From: Xanthostigma xanthostigma
Taxonomy: Eukaryota > Arthropoda > Insecta > Raphidioptera > Raphidiidae
Direction: 5' to 3'
Assembly (NCBI GenBank): GCA_963575645.1
Contig: OY754467.1
Coordinates: forward strand, 36,949,108 to 37,013,107
DNA length: 64,000 bases
Under the pieces are notes generated by a model, which had not been told where the DNA came from, made no database searches, and saw only the letters and a list, made by a program, of their open reading frames with translations. The position numbers and the translations under genes are program-made. Of the stretch, positions 32,413 to 43,156 are shown piece by piece (the first letter of the stretch is position 1; every line of letters begins with the position of its first letter).

Positions 32413-32801
32413 TTAAGGTCGTATATTGTCCTAAAACCATTGTAGAGAAGGCGGATTCGTTTCAAAAATTATTCGTATTCAATTTTTTTGCAGAATCGTG
32501 TTCAGGTTGGAACACTCATCATAAAAATTCATGATGCCAGCCAGAACCCTGTTGTGGTGGTGTTTGAATCGATACTATTTAAACAATTTCTCTCGACACA
32601 AAGTTCGCTCTAGTGAGGAAAAGTAGGTATCCTTTATTTACTTTTTTTTGTGTACCTCAATTTGTGCAATAAAAGATTTATGAATGAATAAATAAATAAT
32701 TGAGTAACATTGATTTTTTTACGCCAGAAAATTTTTTTTCTATTCAAGTCGAAAGTGCTTTAATTTGTCCATTTCAAACTCCTTGGTACAGTGGCGGTTC
32801 C
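32413..32801. other. Interval with no recognised gene
   Basis: No repeat partner found. Ends at the fold-back beginning at 32802. Confidence 0.35.
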
Positions 32802-33749
32802 TCTATGAGCGCTGCGGAGCTTCAGGACAACTAAAATCTTACGCATTTCGTAATTTTAAAACCCTTGTTTAACATCTTATTCTAAATAACAAATAACATT
32901 TTTTATCAATTTTCAAGAAAATTTATGAAAACGTCAATTGATTGAATACTTTTTTGTAATAATTTGCTTGTAAAATTAGTCGAAAATTTTATTTATAGTA
33001 TTTTATTATACTGCGGGTGTGTCAATTATTTCGAATACTGCATAGTGAATTAAAAAACAAAGAAAAAAAACACGTGTCCAATATTTTTAAAAGATCTATT
33101 CAGCGACACTCAACTTGATCCCCCGCCACCTTCCTGGGGACGGGGGTAACTTTGGAATTTTAAAAGGGTAACTCCAATTTTTATTACAGATTTGTATTCT
33201 ACGTTGAAAAATAAGACACTTTTGTCAGAAACATTTTTTCGTTTCTGAGTAGATGGCGCTGTAAATGACGGTGCGCGCGCGCAAGTGTAGACGTTAAACG
33301 CGTCCGTTGTCTGAACAGAATGACGTCATGTTGGTTTGTTGGCGTTAGTTCATGTCGCCTACCTGACAAGATACTATTTTTTCTTCATTTACAGCGCCAT
33401 CTACCCAGAATTCGAAAAAATGTTTCAGGCAATATTGTCTAATTTTTTAACGTAGAATATACAAATCTGTATATAACAAAAATTGGGGTACCTATTTAAA
33501 ATTACAAAGTTACCCCCGCCCCCAAAGTAATAAAATATAAAAAAATACAATACCTAAATAAAATTTTCAACTAATTTTATAAGCAATTTATTAAAAAAAA
33601 TAGTCAATCAATTGACGTTTTAATAAATTGTCTTGAAAATTGATCAAAAATATTATTTGTTATTTAATAGAATAAGAAGTTAAGCAAAGGTGTTAAAATT
33701 ACGAAATGCGTAAGCTTTTAGTTGTCCTGAAGCTCCGCAGCGTTCATAG
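32802..33749. mobile_element. Composite fold-back element
   Basis: Outer arms 32802-33014 and 33533-33749 are inverted repeats ('GAGCGCTGCGGAGCTTCAGG' against its complement). Inner arms 33137-33268 and 33396-33530 also pair, from GGGGGTAACTTTG to AGATGGCGCTGTAAATGA. The centre includes a piece similar to element G ('GACGTCATGTTGGTTTGTTGG'). This is either one fold-back or two elements nested exactly in register. Confidence 0.65.
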
Positions 33750-33930
33750 ATTTTATTATAGGTATTTCTCAAAACCAAAAATTAAAATTTAGTGATTTTA
33801 ATAATTTTTTGTGTGTAAGTAAATTTAAAACATTAATAAGGAATGCGTAAGGAGCTTAGCTTCCACCGTGTATCCACAAATCGACGTACCTGTTTTCTAT
33901 TCTCTTAAAAGGACTCGAGGTAGGGGAAAA

Positions 33931-34302
33931 GGGGGGCATAGTGGGGTACCCCAATAGTTTTTATTATCAATCATCATAAACTTCTGATTTAAAACTAAAG
34001 AAACACAAGTGCATACAAATCAACATTACTAATTAAATGTAGGTACTCTGCTACAAAACGAAATATTAACCACCACAATACATAAACAGGCGCTGTTTAG
34101 TTTCGCGTGTCTTTTTAACGAAAACACTGATTTCGAGACTTTTGATTATATACCATAAACGGCTGTCGAAATGCCGTGGATTGCTCTAGTCATGAAGATC
34201 ACGCGCCGACTGACGACCAATCAAAGCAAACCATTTGACACTTTACTTGGAGTTTCATTCGAGCCGCATAGGCGATTTCCCGCTATGCCCCGCTTCCCCC
34301 CC
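33931..34302. mobile_element. MITE with 'GGGGCATAGTGGGG' ends, copy 1
   Basis: GGGGGGCATAGTGGGG at the left and CCCGCTATGCCCCGC at the right are inverted. A relative at 60705-61633 lies in the opposite orientation and is interrupted by another MITE. This copy keeps the uninterrupted target (CATTACTAATTAAATGTAGG near 34024). Confidence 0.75.
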
Positions 34303-34320
34303 ATTCCCTCTCTTACAATA

Positions 34321-34389
34321 ATCAAAAATTAGGGTATGTGTAGTGCTCTCCAATTATTGGAGAGCACTACACATACCCTAATTTTTGAT
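34321..34389. repeat. Perfect 69-bp palindrome
   Basis: Reads ATCAAAAATTAGGGTATGTG and on to its exact complement around a single central T (34355). No target duplication is evident. It may be the collapsed form of a TIR element. Confidence 0.8.
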
Positions 34390-34890
34390 ATTCAGTGTAT
34401 CGAATAGGCGACAGTGCGACGCTGTGCCTTGCTTTTACTTTCAAACCGCCATGTATTATGAGTTAGGCTTTAATAATTCCAGTTAGATTAATAATGAATA
34501 TAATTGTTACAATAATATTGTATTATCATGAAAGCGACAATCAAACCGTTATAAAATCATTGTTGACTCTCGTGCTCTCTGTATTAAGGGAATTGCAAAG
34601 CCAATGCGTCGCGTTTCTCCATTGTTTGATTGTGAAAGGAAAGGGAGAATAAAACAATTGAAACACAGTGACAAAACCCGGCAACTTTGAATTGATTTTC
34701 TTCTTTTTACTGTATCCAGTCTAGCGAGTGAGAATGCAGTGCTTATACAAGTGTAAGTTAATTTTAAAAGAATTTTTGTGTTTACTGTGCTACGACAGAC
34801 GTGCAAAAAGGATAATAATATATTATAGTTATGTACTCCGTAGTTCAGTGGCTCTCAATAAACGTCTGTTGATAAACTTTTATAAAAGAT
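34390..34890. other. Interval with no recognised gene
   Basis: Short open frames on both strands near 34549-34806 overlap each other. A GTAAGT occurs after ATACAAGT near 34752, resembling a splice donor, but there is no wider exon support. Confidence 0.3.
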
Positions 34891-35396
34891 TCCGCACAGA
34901 CCTTATGGGATTTGGTTCTCGGTTAAATTGATCGAAAATGGTTTTATTTTATAGTTTAAAGGTTACTAAGAAAAAGTGTCTATGGGCGCATAGCCCAAAA
35001 ACCAATAAATTTTTAGCTACTTACAGATATGTTTAGCGAGATTTTAGATATAGGGATATCCCTTGAATTAACAATCAAAATCCTAAGCTTTAGAAACATG
35101 TTTTCGAATGCGTTGATTCCGAATATGACATTATTATTTTATACAGGGTGACACCTTCCAACATTACCTAGTTTTCCACTACACAAAAGTTGAACATGGA
35201 ACATGTTTATTGTTTGTTAATTCAATGGTTATCTCTATATCTAAAATCTTACTAAACATATCTGTAGCTAAAAACCTCTTGGCTTTTAGACTATGCGCCC
35301 ATGAATACTTTTTCTTAGTGACCACTGTAAAATAAAACCATTTTCGATCAATATAACCGAGAACCAAATCCCATAAGGTTTGTGCGGTGTTCTTGA
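34891..35396. mobile_element. Fold-back element F, copy 2 (complete)
   Basis: Arms 34893-35075 and 35213-35393 are inverted repeats starting CCGCACAGACCTTATGGGA and ending TCCCATAAGGTTTGTGCGG. The spacer includes 'GAATATGACATTATTATTTTA', shared with copy 1. Non-coding. Confidence 0.75.
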
Positions 35397-35404
35397 AACA
35401 TACT

Positions 35405-35480
35405 GACCAAATCTTCTTTGTTTCCGGGCTTGTAGGTATTTCTACCTGACGTTTCGTCAATAACTGCGGTAGACATTATC
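35405..35480 (-). other. Penelope-like terminal motif
   Basis: On the minus strand: 'ACCGCAGTTATTGACGAAAC', then GTCAGGTAGAAATACC. 'TTATTGACGAAACGTCAGG' is a motif I associate with terminal regions of Penelope-like elements. Only a fragment, with no coding nearby. Confidence 0.3.
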
Positions 35481-35588
35481 AAAGACGATGTGGTAGCGGG
35501 AGAAGTGTCCTTCTGAGCTGCTCACAGTAATGGACTAATGATGAAGTTTTAGGATATTAGGATAAGGTTACACGATATATAATTTTTA

Positions 35589-35749
35589 ACTTCCCGCTTT
35601 AAAAAAAAAAAAAAATTTTTTTTTTCAAAAATCGGGAAGTTATTGGTTTCACCCCGATTTTCGAAAATCGAGTTTTCGCCAGATCTCGACGTTTTGAGAT
35701 CCTAGGAAGCTATTAAAACTATTTTGGCGATGATGTCCGTAGGGCTGTA

Positions 35750-35795
<46 letters not shown>

Positions 35796-36667
35796 AACTT
35801 TTTATATCTTTTGAACGGAGTGTCCGACTGAAACGCGGTTTGCGGCATCTGTCGTGATCTTGGTGAACTTAGACTTCCTGAAAATTTGAAACGATTCGGC
35901 CCAAAAAATTTTGAGAAATCTTAAAAAAACAAGTTTCAAAAATTTTTTAAAATTTGTTTTTGTAAAATATTTTCTAAACTACTAAACCGAATAATTCCAA
36001 AATCTAATCAGCTCTTCTCCTTAACAAACTGCGTCGATTTCCGCAAACCGCATCAAAATCGGTTCATTTGTTCACGAGATACCGTGAACGAAAAAATCGT
36101 AAAAAAGTGTTTTTTTAAAATGATTCTTAAAATTGTTATCAGATCGATTTTTTTGTAATAAATTACTTTCTTAGGCTAAAAAAACTGCGTCGATCACCGC
36201 AAACCAGATCAAAATTGGTTCATTTGTTCATGAGATAACGTGAACGAAAAATTAGGAGAAAAGTAATTTTTTATAATTACTCGTAAAATTGTTATCAAAT
36301 CGATTTTTCTGTAATAATTTACTTTCTTAGGTTAAAAAAACTGCGTCGATCGACGCAAACCGCATCAAAATCGGCTCATTTGTTCACGAGATATCGTGAA
36401 CTAAAAATTTGTAAAAAAGTGTTTTTTTAAAATTGCTCGTAAAATTCCTATGAGATCGATTTTTCTGTAATAAATTACTTTTTTAGGATAAAAAATTGAG
36501 TCGACTGCCGCAAATCGCATCAAAATCGGTTCATTTGTTCATGAGATATAGTGAACGAAAATTTCGTAACAAAGTGTTTTTTTTGAGCTCGAAGAGCTAA
36601 AAAATAAACTTCTTGCTATATTTTATATATTTTTGAGCGTTTTGAACTCGAAAATAGCGGGAAGTTA
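35589..36667. mobile_element. TIR element with GT microsatellite and about 160-bp tandem units
   Basis: AACTTCCCGC at the left and GCGGGAAGTT at the right are inverted, and a second CGGGAAGTTA at 35634 makes a short hairpin with the left end. A (GT)n run lies at about 35754-35782. Four units follow, starting near 36025, 36180, 36337 and 36495, each with 'CTGCGTCGATCRCCGCAAACC', 'CATCAAAATCGGTTCATTTG' and 'ACGAGATACCGTGAACGAAAA'. No coding. Confidence 0.7.
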
Positions 36668-36822
36668 CAAGGATGGCCTGCAGGGTCAAACTTCTTTTCA
36701 AATTTTTTATTATATAAAACATAAAAACTTCCCAAGTGAAAACTTGGCACCTTCTTAGATCTGACTGATTGAACTTGGCCCTTCTTTAATATTTATGTTT
36801 TAGCCAGAATAGTAATTTACTA

Positions 36823-37164
36823 GTATAATACGCGCCACGGATCTAAAAGGTTCGGAAGTTAGTCACAAACAGCGTCGCAAAGGCACATTTTAGAGCCGTT
36901 GATACTCTCACCACCTCACAGGTACCTGCACGGAACGTGCGCTCGTCGGTGATTGACCGTGATCGCTCGTTGCTTTTGTCACTTGTCGCTTTCCTTCTTA
37001 AAGTACAGTCGAGTACGCTATTGTCAAGTTGTTATTGCTATTTTAGTATTTTTGAGTTGCGAGTTTGGAGTTTTTCAACAGACTGTACAAGGGCAAGCCC
37101 GCATTCGCATCTTACTTCCGAACCTTTTAGATTCGTGGGCCGTGGGGCGTGGCGCGTATTATAC
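36823..37164. mobile_element. MITE with 'GTATAATACGCGCCAC' TIRs
   Basis: GTATAATACGCGCCACGG and the following ATCTAAAAGGTTCGGAAGTTAG are inverted at 37113-37164. The right arm has about 12 extra bases (CCCCACGGCCCA on the complement). The reading frames at 36937-37251 lie inside or across this element and are not independent genes. Confidence 0.65.
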
Positions 37165-37425
37165 GAAACTCTTTGTGCAGAAAAGGAGTTAGCACTTTGC
37201 CAATCTCTTCTTATGAATCTTGCATCGCATTATAATCATCCTATATATTAATACGCTAAGGTTAAAGATGTTTGCTTCCCTTTTTAGAAAAAACCTCACA
37301 ATTTCTCCACATAAATTAGGTATATATCATTTTACAGATAATTGCTTGCTCTACTGACATTGACAACTAAAAAATTTATTATTGCTTTTGTTTTTGTAAA
37401 TTATTAATTAAAATACAGCAACGCT

Positions 37426-37700
37426 GAACAACGTCTGCCATCTGACGGTTTTAATTTTGAAACAACGTCAATACTTCGATCTGTCATTTGACCTTCATAT
37501 TGTAATACAACAGACACAATACTGCATACTGCCATCTGACGGTTTTAATTTTGAAACAGCGAGCAACGCTGAACAACGTCACAGCAATGCTGCATGATGC
37601 CATCATCGGCTTAGCTCAACGCTTTTGCTACTTGCGCCTCTATATGACAATTTTAGTAAAATATTTCTTCGATCTGTCATCTGAGCTTCATATTGTAATA
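37426..37700 (+). repeat. Local duplications, 'AACGCTGAACAACGTC' block
   Basis: 'GCAACGCTGAACAACGTC' (37419, 37563), 'CTGCCATCTGACGGTTTTAA' (37435, 37529) and 'CTTCATATTGTAATACAACA' (37493, 37687) each occur twice in shuffled order, pointing to two overlapping duplications. Confidence 0.65.
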
Positions 37701-37751
37701 CAACAAAAAGAAGAACGTTATAAGCAGTGTGCAAAATTAGAAACGAATTGA

Positions 37752-38423
37752 ATACCTGCAATCATATTTAAAAAAAATAATTTTGTAAAGTGATAATTAT
37801 TATACTTATTTAGTGCGAATAATTCGCACAGGTCACACTAGTAAAACTTTAATTCATTTGAAATAAAACAAAATATGTATCGTATAAAAGCAATTTCCTA
37901 AAGTTCAATACGTCATAGTTTCAAAATCGCTAAAGTTGAATGTAGGAAAATTACTTTTCCGTAGACTGGAAAAATTGTCATGATAATGTTACAGTTGTAC
38001 TTTGTTCGAAAACACAAGGAAAGCCGTTTCACTGAAATTCAATTAGATATTGTTTTCTTGTGTTTCAATCTTCCTTATATTTATTTTGAGACAGACGATT
38101 CAGACGTCATGACAACTTATTAAACGTAAATATATTACAGTAATGATGAGAACTTCAAGCACAAGAGCTCCAATTAAAATTCACTGTTAAATTTAATTAA
38201 TCTGTGATTAAATTGAGTTATCTTTATTATTAAGTAGTTTATTAAAACGTGTCACCTTTTTAAAACCCGGAAAAAAGGTACACGAAATAAATTGTTTTTA
38301 CACGCTTTATATTAGTTTCACTTGTATGTATGTAAGTATGTATGTTTGTTTGTAAACTCGTTTGGACTACAGCAAGTGGTTTAATACAGTAGTATAATAT
38401 GCTAGCAATGTAACTACAGTGTT
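37752..38423. other. Interval with no recognised gene
   Basis: AT-rich. (GTAT)n-like stretch at about 38323-38347. No repeat partner or coding domain seen. Confidence 0.4.
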
Positions 38424-38506
38424 TAGCCGTCTAAAGCACGGGTCTTCGCTGACGTCAACTCTCGGAATCACGGGTCGTGGGTTTTAATCCCGTCCACGCC
38501 GAAAAA
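38424..38506 (+). repeat. tRNA-like sequence, probable SINE head
   Basis: GTTTAGCCGTCTAAAGCACGG then GGTCGTGGGTTTTAATCCCG have box A- and box B-like features with a matching 3' end CCACGCCG. The T-arm has TTTTAA where TTCRA is expected. It is followed directly by poly(A). Likely a pseudo-tRNA/SINE head. Confidence 0.4.
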
Positions 38507-38604
38507 AAAAATTGTTTTTTCCGGCAAATTTTTGACAATAAATCGAACTAAAAAGTGGAAAATAAATATAGTTTAAAAAAAAAACTAAAAAACACGCTTT
38601 ATGT

Positions 38605-38812
38605 CGAACTAAAAAGTAAAAAATATTTTTTTAAAAATAAGCTTAAAACAATAATGAATAAAAATACTAGTATTATTGTGAAAAAAGCGTGGGGCGCTCG
38701 ATGTACGAAAATGTGGAACAAAGCGCCCCACACTTGTTTCACAATAATACTAGTATTTTTTATTCATTATTGTTTTAAGCTTATTTTAAAAAAATATTTT
38801 TTACTTTTTATT
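38605..38812. mobile_element. Fold-back hairpin with GC-rich centre
   Basis: Arms of about 85 bp (AATAAGCTTAAAACAATAATG, 38635, and its complement near 38765) meet around a GC-rich block GTGGGGCGC / GCGCCCCAC. The loop is about 30 bp. It sits just after the tRNA-like sequence and poly(A). Confidence 0.65.
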
Positions 38813-39177
38813 TTAATTTTGTTTTGGAACAAAGAGTTCAGTGATTTTTAAGGTTGTCATGTGCTTACTCGCTAGGTGTTTAGGACTCGACTGATCTATT
38901 AAAGGGTTAGGGGTAGACAGAATTTATTACATTTTCTTGTAGAACGATGTTTCGAAAATATTCCTTGAAAACAGTCAGTTGGATGAATAGTTACCGAGAT
39001 AACTATTACATGGCCCAGGAATAGATGAGTCGGTATAGGTAAGACGAAAACTTGAAACGCGTTTTTTCTCGAACCTGCATTTTCGAAGTCGGTGACTACT
39101 ATAATTATTCAAGAACCACTCGATGGATTTGAATAAAATTTTTACGGCTTATTGACAGCATAAAAAATAAGTTAAAA

Positions 39178-39437
39178 AACTAAAACCCGACTACTGAAAA
39201 ATATGATACAAGAAAGTATTCTCATCTGATGATAGCCGTGGTCATATGCCACCTGTCCTAACAAAACATTACATTTTGACAGTAGTAAGCGATCATAAGT
39301 TCTATAGGCCAAAGTACATCACGCTATGCATCTAGAGGGGCCTCATATCTAGTATGAGATGGCATACGACCACGGCTATCCTCAGATGAGAATGTTTTCT
39401 TGTTTCATACTTTTCACTAGTCGGGTTTTAGTTTTTA
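39178..39437. mobile_element. Fold-back element, arms about 80 bp
   Basis: 'AAAACCCGACTACTGAAAAATATG', 'GAAAGTATTCTCATCTGATGA' and 'TAGCCGTGGTCATATGCCA' on the left are inverted at 39366-39437. The right end is extended by a tandem duplication. Confidence 0.65.
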
Positions 39438-39669
39438 AACTTATTATTTATTTAAATTAAATTTTTTGAACTTATATTTCATTTGTTTTCAACTTGCTCA
39501 CCCCTGGGACCAAAATTAAAAAATAAATGTAGCCTTTTCATACTTTTCAGTAGTTGGGTTTTAGTTTTAGAACTTTTTTTTATTTAAATTATTTTTTTTT
39601 GAACCTTTTTTTTTATTTGTGTTCAATTTGCTCATCCCTGGGACCGAAATTCAAAAATAAATGTAGCCT
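39405..39669 (+). repeat. Tandem duplication, about 132 bp
   Basis: 'CATACTTTTCACTAGTCGGG' to 'AAATAAATGTAGCCTT' (39405-39536) is repeated at 39537-39669 with about 10-15% change. It duplicates the end of the fold-back at 39178-39437. Confidence 0.75.
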
Positions 39670-39850
39670 ATGTTACCCGGGCTATACTAAGAAATCGATT
39701 GACACCTTATTTATCAAAATCGGATGAATAGTTTAGGCGCTACGGTGGAACATCCGTAAACACAAACATGCATAGACCTAAACTCATAAGTCATAACGCT
39801 TCCTTTTTAGACCAGTCATTCTATTTTGAACGTAATGTTAATTTTTTGTA

Positions 39851-41775
39851 ACCGTTATACAGCAAACCAAAATATGTAAAAAATCGGAAATTTTCCGTAG
39901 AATTCAATGCTGTATTTTTAAAACAACTGACAGTGATGGGTCTTACCGAAAATTGGGGCCAAAGTTGGTCAAAAACTGTTTTTTGCGTTTTTAAAAAAAA
40001 ATATTGTTTGGATTGAGAAAAGTTTAATACAAAAGTTATAGAAATAATTATTACGGATCGATCTGGCTTGGTCCGATGTTAAAAAATTCGAAAATGGAGT
40101 GGCAATTATTAAAAAACCGTTAAAAATCGCTGTTTTTTGAAACGCTTGTATCTCTTTGGAAAAAAATAATCTTTAAGCGATACTTGGTGAAAGTGTAGCC
40201 CTTTGCAATCCAAACAAAAGCAATTTTTAAAATTTGAAAAATAATGAAAAGTTTTTGCAAAAAACGATTTTTTCGAAAAAAAAGCATTTTTTTAAAATGC
40301 CAATAACTCATAAACCCGTAAGTTTTTATAAACGTTTTGGGGCTTAAAATTTTCTTTAATAGTTTCCGTAATGTTTGTAATTACTGCGCGCCTTTTTAAT
40401 TGATCGGTAATGTGCGAAAAATCGGTCGAAAAATCGGTATTTTTTTTTCAATAAAAACAAAAAATTAAATACCTTCAAAAATTGAAATTTTCTACAATCG
40501 TCATTATTGCCATTTAATAGCTGGTATTTTTCTGTGAATTAAAAAAAAAAATCAACCCTCCGACTTTCTGGAGCCGAAATATTTTTTTTTTTTAATTCCT
40601 GCGGCGCCATTTTACAATATTAAGGGCTGAAATTTACATGAGTTACAGTTTAATACTTACAGATTAAATAAAAAATTACCAGATCCAAATCGGTCATCAC
40701 TGAGCACTGCAAAGTTAGTAACATGAGCTGATCAGCACCGTGGCATGAGAACATTAGCACTATAGGTGGAGTGGATGAAAACAAACTCCCACTGACTTTC
40801 TCTTAATCATAATGCTTGTGTTTTTATCAGTTTTTCGTTTTTCTCATCCACTCCACCTATAGTGCTAATGTTCTCATGCCACGGTGCTGATCAGCTCATG
40901 TAACCAATTTTGCAGTGCTCAGTGATGACCGATTTGGATCTGGTAATTTTTTATTTAATCTGTAAGTATTAAACTGTAACTCATGTAAATTTCAGCCCTT
41001 AATATTGTAAAATGGCGCCGCAGGAATTAAAAAAAAAAAATATTTCGGCTCCAGAAAGTCGGAGGGTTGATTTTTTTTTTTTTTAATTCACAGAAAAATA
41101 CCAGCTATTAAATGCCAATAATGACGATTGTAGAAAATTTCAATTTTTGAAGGTATTTAATTTTTTGTTTTTATTGAAAAAAAAAATACCGATTTTTCGA
41201 CCCATTTTTCGCACATTACCGATCAATTAAAAAGGCGTGCAGTAATTACAAACATTACGGAAACTATTAAAGAAAATTTTAAGCCCCAAAACGTTTATAA
41301 AAACTTGCGGGTTTATGAGTTATTGGCATTTTAAAAAAATGCTTTTTTTTCGAAAAAATCGTTTTTTGCAAAAACTTTTCATTATTTTTCAAATTTTAAA
41401 AAACGCTTTTGTTTGGATTGCAAAGGGCTACACTTTCACTAAGTATCGCTTAAAGATTATTTTTTTCCAAAGAGATACAAGCGTTTCAAAAAACAGCGAT
41501 TTTTAACGGTTTTTTTATAATTGCCACTCCATTTTCGAATTTTTTAACATCGGACCAAGCCATATCAATCCGTAATAATTATTTCTATAACTTTTGTATT
41601 AAACTTTTCTCAATCCAAAGAATATTTTTTTTTAAAAACGCAAAAAACAGTTTTTGACCAACTTTGGCCCCAATTTTCGGTAAGACCCATCACTGTCAGT
41701 TGTTTTAAAAATACAGCATTGAATTCTACGGAAAATTTCCGATTTTTTACATATTTTGGTTTGCTGTATAACGGT
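39851..41775. repeat. Giant palindrome, two arms of about 935 bp
   Basis: Left arm 39851-40782 and right arm 40838-41775 are near-identical reverse complements around a 55-bp spacer. They start ACCGTTATACAGCAAACC and end with its complement. Weak matching extends to about 39811 and 41806 (TAGACCAGTCATT / AATGACCGGTCTA). Only a handful of differences is visible, such as CAATTTTTAAAA against the corresponding AAAACGC stretch near 41400. Mirrored 63-codon frames in the two arms (40120-40311 minus, 41315-41506 plus) are lysine/phenylalanine-rich low-complexity translations without a domain. No target duplication is evident. Confidence 0.85.
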
Positions 41776-41806
41776 AAACAGCTGAAACATTTAAAATGAC
41801 CGGTCT

Positions 41807-42277
41807 ATTTGGCTTCGCCGCCGTCGGGTAAAAAACTAGGACTTGATCAAAAGAATTTTTTTTGTTGAAAACTTTTTGTTAACAATAAATTCTAGTTTTT
41901 TTCCTTGGAAATTCGGGTTTAAGCTTCTAAAAGCCGCCATTTTGTTAATTAAAAAAACTGTTTTAATACCAAGTAGCGACATCTGATAGAATTTGCTCAA
42001 AGCTATTAGATCAGACGCCGAGCCGCCAACGAAATACATTTTGCAGAATTATATCTATCGCATCCGGATAAAACCGGGCCGGGCCGGTAGTTATTAATAT
42101 AAATTACGATTTAGACAGACGATCAACTATTTCTTTGCCTTAATGCTTCTTGATTGCAAGTTGCAAGATATAATGAATGTAACAATAAATATCAAACGAT
42201 TATCAAAGAACAGTGTTGGCACTTAATGGCTCGTTTGATTGTAGACATTCGTAGACGAGTGAGTAGTTGTAATAACT
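41807..42277. other. Interval with no recognised gene
   Basis: Includes 'GCATCCGGATAAAACCGGGCC' then GGGCCGGTAGTTATT near 42060-42095, resembling the GC-rich 3' end of a Helitron-like element, but no matching 5' end is found. Confidence 0.35.
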
Positions 42278-43156
42278 ATACCTAGTAGTGATGTGTCGCC
42301 CCTGAGCGAGTCGTTCACAATGAACGACTCCTTTCTCGAAGCGGAGCGAGTCGCTCTTTTTTTTGTGAATGACTCACTCTGAGCGCCATTGCTCTGTGCT
42401 GAGCTGTTCTGTACTTTTACATTCGCACATTTACAGAGCTCACACAGCACAGACCACAGAGGCACTAGTGAATTTTGCACGTATACGGAGTTATCTTTGC
42501 TGAGTCATTTAATGTTGAATGACACACTGTAAGTGTAATAGTACTAAGCTTAACAGTGACTTAAACCATTCACATTGACGTCGTTAACAAAGATATAATA
42601 TTGTAACAATAAACATTATTATTGTTAAGCTTTTATTATACTTTATACTTTATCCGAAATGCAAATAATATATTAAGATCAGAATCATATTAAAATGAGT
42701 TCAGAGCTGATTATGTATTGTGCTGTGCAATGCTACGTGACTCCTGAGTAGTGATGTGCCGGATCGTTAAAAATGTATATCCGCGGATACGGATCTGAAT
42801 ACGGATATTTGGTTTGAAGATCCGCGGATACGGATCTTAAGTTTCTTAGAGTACGCGGCGGTAGGTATATATTGCACATCGACCTTTGAAAAGAGACTAT
42901 CGGTTATGGGAAAAAGTTATTGACCTCTTTAAGAGTTAACTCTCATAACAGATTGTCTCTTTCCAAAGATCGATGTGCAATATCTCATTATAAAGATAGT
43001 TTTTTAGTACCTTTGGGTTATGTACTATTGGTATGGTACTCACTACGATAAATGTTTGCAATATAAAGGTGCCAAATACGATTTTAAAAAATAAAAAATA
43101 ATCTGAATGGAATTTAACAGTTTTTCATTATTACCTAATCACCTATATATATAAAA

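Noticed and set aside
36937-37251. 104-codon frame as a host gene
   Set aside because: It lies within and across the TIRs of a MITE (36823-37164) and overlaps another frame in a different phase.
40120-41506. Mirrored 63-codon frames in the two arms of the giant palindrome as a duplicated gene
   Set aside because: Composition is Lys/Phe-rich low complexity from A/T tracts, there is no domain, and the frames are mirrored only because the DNA is palindromic.
42060-42095. Another Helitron 3' end (GGATAAAACCGGGCCGGGCCGGTAGTTAT)
   Set aside because: It ends GTAG, not CTRR, has no convincing hairpin, and no TC-type 5' end was found upstream.
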